DNA of 64,000 bases from Pedobacter cryoconitis. GTDB taxonomy: Bacteria > Bacteroidota > Bacteroidia > Sphingobacteriales > Sphingobacteriaceae. The notes beneath the pieces were generated by a model, which was not told where the DNA came from, did not search any database, and saw nothing but the letters and a program-made list of their open reading frames with translations. A program made the translations under genes and the position numbers. The stretch covers positions 1,592,878-1,656,877 of the forward strand of contig JAAAFW010000015.1 of the NCBI GenBank assembly GCA_019352875.1, given 5' to 3'. Position 1 is the first letter of the stretch. Each line of letters begins with the position of its first letter. Of this stretch, positions 8,272 to 16,703 are shown piece by piece.

Positions 8272-8751
8272 ATGCGTAAAGCCGTTATCCGTTTTATTGA
8301 CTTTTTTTACCCGCCGTTTTCCAGGTGGTTCACGGTACATACTTTCCGCTATATTGTTTCGGGTGGTACGACCGCAGCCAGTGGTATCGTTGTTTACTAT
8401 ATAGTCTACAACTTTATACTAAAGCAGCGACACGTTCTACTGCCTTTTCCTCCTGGAATGATTACTGCACCGGTAGCCGCACTGATCATCGAATCTTTTA
8501 TTACGTTTCTTATTGGTTTTATACTCAATAAATACCTTGTCTTTACACAAAGCGAATTAAAAGGGCGGATCCAGTTCTTTCGCTATGGCACTGTAGTAGC
8601 GACGAATATCCTGCTCAACTTTGCCATGTTAAAGGTTATGGTCGAAACTTTTCATTTCTATCCGACGATTGCAAAGATTATTACCACAATAATATTGGCT
8701 GTTTTCAGTTATTTTACACAGAAACACTTCTCTTTCAAAGTCAAAAAATAG
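8272..8751 (+). CDS. GtrA family membrane protein
   Basis: I choose ATG 8272 (159 aa); the open frame continues upstream to 8161 but that part overlaps the CAP gene and is not GtrA-like. Four hydrophobic helices are visible, with the GtrA opening TFRYIVSGGTTAASGIVVYYIVYN and a later FxRYGTVVATN. The end, SYFTQKHFSFK, matches the family's C-terminal Y-x-x-(Q/R)-(K/R)-x-x-x-F-K pattern. GtrA proteins are thought to help move undecaprenyl-linked sugars across the membrane. No glycosyltransferase partner is adjacent. Confidence 0.88.
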   Translation: MRKAVIRFIDFFYPPFSRWFTVHTFRYIVSGGTTAASGIVVYYIVYNFILKQRHVLLPFPPGMITAPVAALIIESFITFLIGFILNKYLVFTQSELKGRIQFFRYGTVVATNILLNFAMLKVMVETFHFYPTIAKIITTIILAVFSYFTQKHFSFKVKK

Positions 8752-8830
8752 ATCACAGCGAAGTCATAGCTGATATTTCGCTTGATAAATCGTTCTGACA
8801 GACTTATCTTAGGCAGAATACAAATAAAAA

Positions 8831-10621
8831 ATGGCAATGAGCGACTTTAACAACTTTAATAATCCGCAGGTAGCCGGTTTACCCAAACATTTAAGGCAAT
8901 TTATCGTAGATCAGCATTACGAGAAATATACCCCGGTGGATCAGGCTGTATGGCGCTATGTAATGCGTCAGAATTACAGTTACCTGAAAGATGTCGCTTA
9001 TTATCCTTATATCAAAGGCCTGCAGCGTGCAGGACTGAGTATTGAATACATTCCGGATCTGCAGACCATGAACGACAACCTGGGAAAATTAGGCTGGGGT
9101 GCGGTAACAGTTGATGGATTTATTCCTCCTGCTGCCTTTATGGAATATCAGGCCTTTAAAGTACTGGTTATTGCCGCCGATATCCGCCAGATCAATCATA
9201 TAGAATATACTCCTGCACCAGACATCATTCATGAATCTGCCGGACATGCGCCGATTATTGCAGATGAAGCTTATAATTCTTACCTGAGCTATATTGGTTC
9301 CATTGGGGCAAAAGCAATGTTTTCAGCACGCGATTTTGAACTCTATGAAGCCATCAGAAATTTATCAATCCTGAAAGAGGCACAAAATGTACCGGAATTT
9401 GAGATCCTGCAGGCAGAAGAAAAACTCAGTCATATCTCCGCTCATATGGGTGAGCCATCAGAAATGGCTTTATTAAGCCGTTTACATTGGTGGACGGTAG
9501 AATACGGCTTGATCGGAAGCCTCGATGATCCGAAGATCTACGGGGCCGGACTTTTATCTTCTATCGGGGAAAGCTCAAGCTGTATGGCTGAAAATGTTAA
9601 AAAGATCCCGTATACAATCGACACAGTGAATTACGCCTATGATATCACTAAAACACAACCACAGTTGTTTGTGACACCAACTTTCGAAAATCTGATTGAT
9701 GTACTCGAACAGTTTGCAGATACCATGTCGTTCAGGCGTGGAGGGGCAGAAAGTATCGCCAAAGCGATTGACTCACGTAATCCGGCAACAGCGGTTTATA
9801 GTTCAGGACTGCAGGTAAGCGGCGTATTTGCAGATATGGGTAAAACAGAGTCCGGTGAGCTCATTTTTATTAAAACTACTGGTCCTTCTGCACTCGCATT
9901 TGCAGATAAGGAATTGGCGGGACATGGCAAAATTTACCACAAGGATGGCTTTTCTTCTCCTGTCGGAAGATTAAAGAACAGCCTGAAACCATTGGAAGAC
10001 TTTGGTACTGAAGATCTGGAGAAATTTAATATGACCGAAGGCCGGGAAACGAATTTTGAATTTGAAAACGGGATTACCGTATCGGGAACTATAAAAAGAA
10101 TAACGCGGGTTGCAGATAAAATTATCCTTATCGTACTAGAGAATGCAACAGTCAAAGAATCCAGCGGTCACATTCTTTTTCAACCGGAATGGGGTACATA
10201 TGATATGGCAGTTGGTGAGAAAATTGTTTCCGTATTCAATGGAGCAGCAGACAAAGATGCTTACGAGGAAATCTCCTTAATCAGCTATATTCCGACCGAA
10301 AAAATCAATTACGACGATAATACTGCTAATCTCCACCGGATATACCAGACTGTGAGAATTATACGCGAAGAGCAACAGGGAGCAGAAGTACTGGACAGTC
10401 TGTTTGCAGAGCTGGCCGAAAACTATCCTGCAGACTGGCTCTGTGCAATGGAAATTCTGGAGATACTGCATTATACCAGGATTAACCCAGACCTGGAACA
10501 AAAAGTGAGTGCCTACCTGGAGCTCAAAAAGGATAGCGAGCCTGAACATCAGAAACTGATTCAGGACGGTCTGCACGTAATCGCTAATCCTGTTACCCAA
10601 TTAATTACTGAAGAAGATTAA
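8831..10621 (+). CDS. phhA: Aromatic amino acid hydroxylase (phenylalanine 4-monooxygenase type)
   Basis: The non-haem iron, pterin-dependent enzyme would convert phenylalanine to tyrosine. The iron ligands are plain: HESAGHAP gives His134 and His139, and LHWWTVEYGLIG gives Glu224 (canonical WFTVEFGL). The catalytic domain takes up about residues 1-320. The protein continues to 596 aa, whereas ordinary bacterial phenylalanine hydroxylases are about 260-300 aa; the C-terminal about 270 residues are of unknown role. An SDR gene starts 6 bases downstream. The homogentisate genes nearby suggest the tyrosine is degraded; phenylalanine as substrate is inferred from that context. Confidence 0.88.
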   Translation: MAMSDFNNFNNPQVAGLPKHLRQFIVDQHYEKYTPVDQAVWRYVMRQNYSYLKDVAYYPYIKGLQRAGLSIEYIPDLQTMNDNLGKLGWGAVTVDGFIPPAAFMEYQAFKVLVIAADIRQINHIEYTPAPDIIHESAGHAPIIADEAYNSYLSYIGSIGAKAMFSARDFELYEAIRNLSILKEAQNVPEFEILQAEEKLSHISAHMGEPSEMALLSRLHWWTVEYGLIGSLDDPKIYGAGLLSSIGESSSCMAENVKKIPYTIDTVNYAYDITKTQPQLFVTPTFENLIDVLEQFADTMSFRRGGAESIAKAIDSRNPATAVYSSGLQVSGVFADMGKTESGELIFIKTTGPSALAFADKELAGHGKIYHKDGFSSPVGRLKNSLKPLEDFGTEDLEKFNMTEGRETNFEFENGITVSGTIKRITRVADKIILIVLENATVKESSGHILFQPEWGTYDMAVGEKIVSVFNGAADKDAYEEISLISYIPTEKINYDDNTANLHRIYQTVRIIREEQQGAEVLDSLFAELAENYPADWLCAMEILEILHYTRINPDLEQKVSAYLELKKDSEPEHQKLIQDGLHVIANPVTQLITEED

Positions 10622-10627
10622 CATAAC

Positions 10628-11329
10628 ATGAATATTGTACTAACTGGTGCCAGCAGTGGCATAGGCTTCGAAGCCGCTTTAGAATTTACCCTGCAAAGTG
10701 CCAACAAAGTGGTCTGTATCGCCAGATCGGCCGATAAACTTCGTAAACTACTGGAAATTGCAAGAAGCATAACTCCTGATTGTACTTTGCTACCAGTAGA
10801 ATTTGACATTGTGAATGATGACTATGCAGCGCTGATCCCTTTCTTAAAAGAAAGATTAGGTCATGTGGACATCCTGATTAATAATGCAGGTGCTCTAATT
10901 AACAAGCCTTTTCTGGAAACTTCTGCCGATGACCTGGAAGACATGTTCCGTTCTAACGTAACCGGTCATTTTAAGATGATTCAGAATCTACTGCCACTAA
11001 TGAAAAGCGATGGTCATATCCTGAACATTGGCAGTATGGGAGGTTTCCAGGGAAGTGTTAAATTTCCAGGACTTGCCGCTTATTCCTCGAGTAAATCTGC
11101 CCTTCATACTTTAACAGAATGTCTGGCATTTGAGCTGGCCGAAACAGGGATCAAAATCAATTGCCTTGCACTGGGCTCTGCGCAAACAGAAATGCTGGAA
11201 CAGGCTTTCCCTGGATACCAGTCTCCGGTTATGGCTTTTGAAATGGGTAAATACGTGGCCGATTTTGCCAGAACAGGTCATCGTTTTTTTAATGGAAAGA
11301 TTATTCCTGTTGCAGTGACAACACCATAA
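10628..11329 (+). CDS. Short-chain dehydrogenase/reductase (SDR)
   Basis: The 233-aa classical SDR has the nucleotide-binding motif TGASSGIG (6-13), NNAG (85-88) and the catalytic triad Ser136, Tyr152 and Lys156 (AYSSSKSAL). It begins 6 bases after the aromatic hydroxylase stop, so the two are likely co-transcribed. A pterin-recycling role (dihydropteridine reductase is itself an SDR) is attractive from that position, but the sequence shows only the general fold. The substrate is not known. Confidence 0.88.
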   Translation: MNIVLTGASSGIGFEAALEFTLQSANKVVCIARSADKLRKLLEIARSITPDCTLLPVEFDIVNDDYAALIPFLKERLGHVDILINNAGALINKPFLETSADDLEDMFRSNVTGHFKMIQNLLPLMKSDGHILNIGSMGGFQGSVKFPGLAAYSSSKSALHTLTECLAFELAETGIKINCLALGSAQTEMLEQAFPGYQSPVMAFEMGKYVADFARTGHRFFNGKIIPVAVTTP

Positions 11330-11362
11330 TTTTTTATATCTTTAAAAAAACCCGGGGTGAAA

Positions 11363-11385
11363 GCAGCTTCTTTTAAAGAGGCTGC
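11363..11385. other. Hairpin between the SDR and NlpC/P60 genes
   Basis: GCAGC-TTCTT pairs with AAGAG-GCTGC, a 10-bp stem with one G-T pair and a three-base loop. No T-run follows, so it is not a standard terminator. It lies 33-55 bases before the ATG of the NlpC/P60 gene. Confidence 0.45.
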
Positions 11386-11418
11386 CTATCCTGATTGTTC
11401 AGAAAACACATTATTCTA

Positions 11419-11931
11419 ATGAAGAAAGCCTTTGTTTTATGCAGTCTGATTGGTATGCTCTACACCGGCACAGCCATTGCCCAGACTTCCGGCGAGAAAC
11501 AATTACAGCCTAAAACGGTAGAAAATGCTCCACAGGAAGGTGCAGGTGCAAAATTAATAAGTTTTGCAAAAACAATGATCGGGATTCCTTACCGCTATGC
11601 CAGCAGTAACCCTAACATCGGATTTGACTGCTCTGGTTTTGTAAGTTATGTCTTCAAAAATTTCGGGTTCAGTGTTCCGCGTTCTTCGCCTGAATTCGTT
11701 GCAGCCGGAAAACCGGTAAAGCTGGAAAATGCCAAAGTTGGCGATATTCTCATTTTTACCGGCTCAAATCCAAAAAACAGAAAAATAGGCCATGTAGGAA
11801 TCGTCTATAAAATAGATGGTGACGAAATTGAATTTATCCACTCCAGTTCAGGAAAAGCCAAGGGTGTTACCATTACTACCATGGATACCTATTATAAGCG
11901 GCGCTTTATGAAAGCAGTAAGTGTGCTCTGA
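11419..11931 (+). CDS. C40 family (NlpC/P60) peptidase, secreted
   Basis: I start at ATG 11419 (170 aa) because MKKAFVLCSLIGMLYTGTAIA|Q is a clean signal peptide; the frame extends to 11395. The NlpC/P60 catalytic residues are Cys71 in FDCSGFV, His125 in IGHVGIV and His141 in EFIHSSS. These enzymes cut D-Glu/meso-DAP bonds in peptidoglycan peptides in the periplasm. Its location between aromatic degradation genes does not suggest a functional link. Confidence 0.92.
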   Translation: MKKAFVLCSLIGMLYTGTAIAQTSGEKQLQPKTVENAPQEGAGAKLISFAKTMIGIPYRYASSNPNIGFDCSGFVSYVFKNFGFSVPRSSPEFVAAGKPVKLENAKVGDILIFTGSNPKNRKIGHVGIVYKIDGDEIEFIHSSSGKAKGVTITTMDTYYKRRFMKAVSVL

Positions 11932-11935
11932 TCAA

Positions 11936-12832
11936 TTACCAGATTTCCAGTAATACTATTTTCAGCGCATCGGTAACTTCTCCTCTTCCGAGTAATTCAT
12001 GAGCCAGCTCATGCAGTTCCCTTTGCCGGTTGATAGTGTCTCCAATAGTTGCGTCGAGTATTTCTTTAACCTGCGGATGGAACCTGATATCTTCGATCTC
12101 TTCTTCAACAGGCATTTGCTCCATATTACCCAGCATTCCCAAATCATTTCCGGTTAAAACATAAGAATTTCGAACACCGGCGGGCAAAGCATCTACTCCT
12201 ATTCCTTTACTGACCAATGGCTTTTTGACCTGAAAGAGATTTTCCGGGGTCACCCTGCAATACCAGTCGCCGCCCAGTCTCGCAACGAGGTCTATCTTAG
12301 CCTGATCTATTTTTCCTTCCGCGTCAAGAATGTCTTTACGGATATGTATTTTTTTTATTTCTGCCAGCACAAGATTACCCGCACCAGGATTTTCTCCCAG
12401 ACCAATGACTTCCCTAACCGTACATTCGAGCTGTACCGGAGCTTCTGCTACCCTTGGTGGTAATACCAGCTCCGATTTAAGCATTGTAAAGCCAGCCTTC
12501 TCAAATTCATTGACGTTTTTATCGTACTCGGTACTTGCCAGGCTAACCTGCTGTACCATAGAATAATTGACTATGTTAATTACACATTCAGGAACTTCCA
12601 GAATATTCTCCAGCGTATGTTTGGTCGTATTATCTCTAACCCTTCTTGCAGGTGAAAAGATACAAAGCGGAGGATTTGTACTGAAAAGGTTAAAAAAACT
12701 AAAAGGGCTCAGATTAACCTGCCCGGCACTGTCAATTGTCGAAGCAAAACAGATGGGTCTGGGCGCGATTGCATACTGTAAATATTGTTGTAAGTCAACC
12801 GGGCTTAAATCGGCTGTGGAAAGACTCAGCAT
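11936..12832 (-). CDS. Flavin reductase-like (FMN-binding split-barrel) protein
   Basis: The 298-aa protein has the flavin reductase-like split barrel over about residues 15-190: APRPICFASTIDSAGQVNLSPFSFFN and later SLASTEYDKNVNEFEKAGF are family signatures. The last about 90 residues are a helical extension. Its ATG overlaps the stop of the upstream fumarylacetoacetase gene (TAATG), so the two are translationally coupled. That places it in tyrosine degradation, where no flavin-dependent step is textbook knowledge. It could be an oxygenase partner or a protein of unrelated chemistry; I cannot tell which. Confidence 0.82.
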   Translation of the reverse strand: MLSLSTADLSPVDLQQYLQYAIAPRPICFASTIDSAGQVNLSPFSFFNLFSTNPPLCIFSPARRVRDNTTKHTLENILEVPECVINIVNYSMVQQVSLASTEYDKNVNEFEKAGFTMLKSELVLPPRVAEAPVQLECTVREVIGLGENPGAGNLVLAEIKKIHIRKDILDAEGKIDQAKIDLVARLGGDWYCRVTPENLFQVKKPLVSKGIGVDALPAGVRNSYVLTGNDLGMLGNMEQMPVEEEIEDIRFHPQVKEILDATIGDTINRQRELHELAHELLGRGEVTDALKIVLLEIW

Positions 12833-13827
12833 TATTTTTTAAGGTTTAAAATAGAAAAATCTGTATCTGCTTTACGAATAATATTACTCAGGATTCCTAA
12901 ACCTGTAATTTCCATTTCTACGATATCGCCATCCTGCAACCACTGAACCGGATAGTCAGGATTATTCAGCAAGCCGGTGCCGTTCAGTTCAAGCAAACAG
13001 CCTGTACCAACTGTCCCGGATCCGATTACATCTCCCGGAAGAATATCAACGCCATATGCACAACGCTCGATAATTTCGGCAAATGTCCAGTCCATATCGG
13101 CCATATTCCCGGCAGAGACTTGTTTCCCATTAACGGTACATGTCATTTCGAGATTGTAATTATTACCGGTGTGCCCCTGCTTGGGAGCAACCTTATAAGC
13201 TTCCAGTTCATCAGGCGTAACCAGCCATGGTCCAATTACCGTAGAAAAATCCTTTCCCTTTGCCGGCCCCAGGTTCAGCAGCATTTCTTCCATCTGTAAA
13301 ATCCTGGCGCTCATATCGTTCATAATCATATATCCAGCGATATACTGATCTGCTTCTGCGGCAGTTATATTTCTCCCTTTCTTCCCGATTACAACGGCAA
13401 CCTCCAATTCAAAATCCAGTTTCTGAAAATGATCAGGCATACAGATTATCTCGCCGGGCCCCTGTATTGCATTATGGTTGGTAAAATAGAAAATTGGATA
13501 CTGATCAAACTCGGCTATCATGTCCAGTTTCCTGTTCCTGCGTGCTGCAGCCACATGCTGACGAAATGCATATCCATCCCTGCATGAAGTGGGGTGTGGA
13601 ACCGGGGCAATCACTTCATAAAAAGCTTCTTCTTTAGGCTCTATTTCGCCGTTTTTAATTTGTCTGTCGATTTTCATGGCCCGTTCCATCAAAACTTCTG
13701 AGTCTTTCAAAAATGAATTCATATCATCAGGAAGCTGTTTATCACATGAATTCAGGTTATAGATATGTCCGTCTACAAATACGCCCAGGTGCTCCTGCTC
13801 TTCAGTTTTATAGGATACTAATTTCAT
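12832..13827 (-). CDS. Fumarylacetoacetate hydrolase family protein
   Basis: The 331-aa protein carries the FAH fold: a DFELEVAVVIGKKGRNI block with the Glu metal ligands, MNDMSAR, then GKDFSTVIGPWLVT, DGDIVEMEI near the end and the G-x-GTVGTGC loop. The preceding segment with RDGYAFRQHV provides the catalytic His region. It should split fumarylacetoacetate into fumarate and acetoacetate, the last step of tyrosine breakdown. The divergent homogentisate and 4-hydroxyphenylpyruvate dioxygenase genes support this substrate over other FAH-family reactions. The flavin reductase-like gene follows with a 1-base overlap. Confidence 0.88.
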   Translation of the reverse strand: MKLVSYKTEEQEHLGVFVDGHIYNLNSCDKQLPDDMNSFLKDSEVLMERAMKIDRQIKNGEIEPKEEAFYEVIAPVPHPTSCRDGYAFRQHVAAARRNRKLDMIAEFDQYPIFYFTNHNAIQGPGEIICMPDHFQKLDFELEVAVVIGKKGRNITAAEADQYIAGYMIMNDMSARILQMEEMLLNLGPAKGKDFSTVIGPWLVTPDELEAYKVAPKQGHTGNNYNLEMTCTVNGKQVSAGNMADMDWTFAEIIERCAYGVDILPGDVIGSGTVGTGCLLELNGTGLLNNPDYPVQWLQDGDIVEMEITGLGILSNIIRKADTDFSILNLKK

Positions 13828-13866
13828 AACATTTTAAATTTGGTTGAAAAGATGGTTCTCTGCTAT

Positions 13867-13874
13867 CAAAGCTA
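13867..13874 (-). promoter_or_regulatory. Probable -7 promoter element for the fah-like / flavin reductase-like operon
   Basis: Minus-strand TAGCTTTG is an exact match to the Bacteroidota -7 element, placing transcription start about 30 bases before the start codon. No TTTG is found at the -33 spacing. Confidence 0.4.
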
Positions 13875-14021
13875 GAAAATTTAAAACAAGCGGGGGGCCA
13901 TAAACGTTTTCTTTTTATATCAGAAACAACGAATACATTCATACAACTAAATATTTACCAAATTATCTACTGCATAAATTTGAATGCTGATTATATAATT
14001 CTTAACTTAGCTTAAGCAACA

Positions 14022-14129
14022 ATGATGAAGAGAAAACTAAAATATCAGGATCGTATAGCCAGCCAGGTCTTGGCAGGCTTTAGGTATGGTATGCTTTCTG
14101 TCCTCATTTTTGCTCAATATTCCGTTTAA
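14022..14129 (+). CDS. Possible small protein or leader peptide upstream of hmgA
   Basis: A 35-codon frame opens with two ATG codons and a basic stretch (MMKRKLKYQDR), then a hydrophobic segment (GMLSVLIFAQYSV) before TAA. It lies about 90 bases upstream of hmgA on the same strand. I recognise no family. It could be a real small membrane peptide, a leader peptide, or chance. Confidence 0.2.
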   Translation: MMKRKLKYQDRIASQVLAGFRYGMLSVLIFAQYSV

Positions 14130-14215
14130 AGCCTATTTCTTAAGGCAATCTACGTCTGCTTTTTTTTAACGCAGCCTGCTCTCCCCCTTTTCTAACCTTA
14201 ACAAAACCTATTGAT

Positions 14216-15382
14216 ATGCCTATTTATCATACTCTAGGAACCATTCCGCCTAAAAGGCATACTGTTTTCCGTAAACCAGATGGTGAGCTGTATGCAGAGG
14301 AACTGGTCTCCACAGAAGGATTTTCAAGCTTGTATTCACTTGTTTATCATTGTCATCCGCCAACAATCGTTAAATCTCTGGGCGAACCTTATAGCGTCGA
14401 ACCGGAAATTGCAAGGGAAAAACACCTGAAACATACTTCGCTGCTGGGCTTTAAAATATCGCCTGAAGATGATTATCTGAAGAGCAGAAAACCTGTTCTC
14501 GTGAATAGCGATCTGCACATTTCACTGGCAGCACCCAGGAAATCGATGACAGATTATTTCTATAAGAACTCGCAAGCAGACGAAGTTATCTTTATTCATG
14601 AGGGCAGCGGCACACTGAAAACGGGTTTTGGCCAGATTAAATTCGCTTATGGGGACTATCTGGTTATTCCCAGAGGCACTATCTACCAGATGGAATTTAC
14701 GGATGAAAAGAACCGGCTTTTTATTGTAGAGAGCTTTAGCCCTATCCGTACACCCAAACGTTACCGGAATGAATACGGACAGCTCATGGAACACTCGCCT
14801 TACTGTGAGCGGGACATCCGGAAACCGGAAAACCTGGAAACGAATGATGTTTACGGCGATTTTAAAGTCCTGATCAAAAAACAGGGTATCATGTACCCTT
14901 ATACTTACGGCACGCATCCTTTTGACTTTGTAGGCTGGGATGGATTTCATTACCCCTGGGCATTCTCTATTCATGATTTTGAACCCATAACCGGCAGGCT
15001 TCACCAGCCGCCCCCTGTACATCAAACTTTTGAAGGCCACAATTTCGTGATCTGTTCATTTGTTCCCCGTAAATACGATTACCATCCTTTGTCCATTCCG
15101 GCCCCTTATAATCATAGCAATGTGGACAGCGACGAGGTGCTGTATTATGTAGACGGAGATTTTATGAGCCGTAAAAGTGTAGAGCGTGGACAAATCACAT
15201 TGCATCCCGGAGGAATCCCACATGGTCCGCACCCTGGTACCGTTGAAAAATCTATTGGTAAAGAAAAAACGGAAGAGCTGGCAGTTATGATTGACCCTTT
15301 CCGTCCATTGATGTTAACGAAAGATGCCCTGGCGATTGAAGATGAAAATTATCACAAAAGCTGGCAGATCAATATCGAATAA
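14216..15382 (+). CDS. hmgA: Homogentisate 1,2-dioxygenase
   Basis: The 388-aa enzyme opens the aromatic ring of homogentisate with O2 to give maleylacetoacetate. The candidate Fe(II) ligands are His300 and Glu307 (NHSNVDSDEVLYY) and His336 (HPGGIPHGPHPG), matching the known His-Glu-His arrangement of the family, although the His-Glu distance is one residue longer than in the human enzyme. The THPFDFVGWDGFHYPW block (233-248) is also a family hallmark. It is shorter than the approximately 430-445 aa proteobacterial and human forms, as is usual in this phylum. hppD follows after 33 bases, so they are probably one operon. Confidence 0.93.
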   Translation: MPIYHTLGTIPPKRHTVFRKPDGELYAEELVSTEGFSSLYSLVYHCHPPTIVKSLGEPYSVEPEIAREKHLKHTSLLGFKISPEDDYLKSRKPVLVNSDLHISLAAPRKSMTDYFYKNSQADEVIFIHEGSGTLKTGFGQIKFAYGDYLVIPRGTIYQMEFTDEKNRLFIVESFSPIRTPKRYRNEYGQLMEHSPYCERDIRKPENLETNDVYGDFKVLIKKQGIMYPYTYGTHPFDFVGWDGFHYPWAFSIHDFEPITGRLHQPPPVHQTFEGHNFVICSFVPRKYDYHPLSIPAPYNHSNVDSDEVLYYVDGDFMSRKSVERGQITLHPGGIPHGPHPGTVEKSIGKEKTEELAVMIDPFRPLMLTKDALAIEDENYHKSWQINIE

Positions 15383-15415
15383 ATCTTAAAAATTTAACCT
15401 GTAAACTCAACCAAA

Positions 15416-16543
15416 ATGCAATCATTAGTTGTAGAAAAGAAAACGGCAGTAACAGATTTCCTGCCTTTAAATGGCACAGATCATCTGGAACTTTACGTAG
15501 GTAACGCAAAACAATCTGCCCATTATTACAAAACAGCCTTCGGTTTCACCACTGTTGCTTATGCAGGTCCTGAAACCGGAATTAGGGATCGTGCATCTTA
15601 TGTATTACAGCAGGGCAAGATCAGACTGGTTTTAACAACACCACTGCATTCAGAAAGTCCGATCATGGAACATGTCCGCAAACACGGAGACGGCGTTAAA
15701 ATTCTGGCACTCTGGGTGGACGATGCTTACCGGTCTTATGAAGAAACGGTTCGACGTGGGGCCATTTCCTATCAGGAACCAAAAACCATGAAAGATGAAT
15801 TCGGCGAGGTACGCACCGCCGGAATTTATACTTATGGCGAAACTATACATCTGTTTGTAGAACGTAAAAACTATACAGGCGCATTTATGCCGGGATACAT
15901 GGCATTAGATAGTGACTATAAGCCCGAAAACACAGGCCTGCTTTATATTGATCATTGTGTTGGTAATGTAGGCTGGAACAGAATGGACGAAGCGGTCCGC
16001 TGGTACGAGGACGTAATGGGCTTCCGTAACATCCTTTCATTTGATGATAAACAGATCAATACTGAATATTCTGCATTGATGAGTAAAGTGATGAGTAACC
16101 AGAACGGCTACGTTAAATTTCCGATCAATGAGCCTGCTGAAGGAAAGAAAAAGTCACAGATTGAAGAATACCTGGAATTCTATGAAGGTGAAGGCGTACA
16201 ACATATTGCTGTTGCCACGCATGATATTATTAAAACGGTGCGTGCAATGAAGGCCCGTGGCGTGGAGTTTCTAGGTGCCCCTCCGGCTGCTTATTATGAT
16301 CATTTGCTGGAGCGGGTCGGCAAAATAGATGAAGACATTGCTCCATTGCAGGAACTGGGTATTCTTGTAGATTACGATGAGGAGGGTTATCTGCTGCAGA
16401 TATTCACCAAACCGGTACAGGACAGGCCAACATTATTCTTTGAGATCATTCAGCGTAAAGGTGCGCAGTCTTTCGGGGCCGGTAACTTTAAGGCTTTATT
16501 TGAATCTCTGGAACGTGAGCAGGAGAAGAGAGGGAACTTGTAA
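15416..16543 (+). CDS. hppD: 4-hydroxyphenylpyruvate dioxygenase
   Basis: The 375-aa enzyme turns 4-hydroxyphenylpyruvate into homogentisate, supplying hmgA just upstream. It has two glyoxalase-like (VOC) halves; the C-terminal one holds the iron ligands His180 (IDHCVGN), His263 (VQHIAVATHD) and Glu343 (LFFEIIQRKG). GYLLQIFTKPVQDRPT precedes the last ligand as in known HPPDs. The length is normal. A terminator follows at 16563. No tyrosine aminotransferase gene is nearby to make its substrate. Confidence 0.96.
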   Translation: MQSLVVEKKTAVTDFLPLNGTDHLELYVGNAKQSAHYYKTAFGFTTVAYAGPETGIRDRASYVLQQGKIRLVLTTPLHSESPIMEHVRKHGDGVKILALWVDDAYRSYEETVRRGAISYQEPKTMKDEFGEVRTAGIYTYGETIHLFVERKNYTGAFMPGYMALDSDYKPENTGLLYIDHCVGNVGWNRMDEAVRWYEDVMGFRNILSFDDKQINTEYSALMSKVMSNQNGYVKFPINEPAEGKKKSQIEEYLEFYEGEGVQHIAVATHDIIKTVRAMKARGVEFLGAPPAAYYDHLLERVGKIDEDIAPLQELGILVDYDEEGYLLQIFTKPVQDRPTLFFEIIQRKGAQSFGAGNFKALFESLEREQEKRGNL

Positions 16544-16562
16544 TTTTTAGATTAATGCCCGA

Positions 16563-16589
16563 AGGCCGGTCCAGAAGACCGGCTTTTTG
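16563..16589 (+). terminator. Terminator of the hmgA-hppD unit
   Basis: GCCGGTC (16565-16571) pairs with GACCGGC (16577-16583) and is followed by five T residues. Confidence 0.88.
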
Positions 16590-16703
16590 TTTGAACTTTA
16601 CCCCCGTATTAAAAATATTAAGTACTTTCGACTTCAATTGTGTGTTCAATCCCGGCTGCCCTAGCTGTATTTGAAACAAGCTCTTTATCCGGTAAAAGGA
16701 ATT

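Larger units (their letters stand above)
13828..14215. other. Divergent intergenic region between the fah-like gene and hmgA
   Basis: This 388-base AT-rich region must hold promoters for both arms of tyrosine degradation. On the minus strand TAGCTTTG (13867-13874) is an exact TAnnTTTG element 40 bases before the fah-like start. A 35-codon open frame with tandem ATGs lies on the plus strand at 14022-14129 (listed separately). I see no clear inverted-repeat operator and no RNA gene. Confidence 0.5.

Noticed and set aside
14522..15040. 172-codon open frame on the minus strand
   Set aside because: Antisense shadow of homogentisate dioxygenase; composition is not protein-like.
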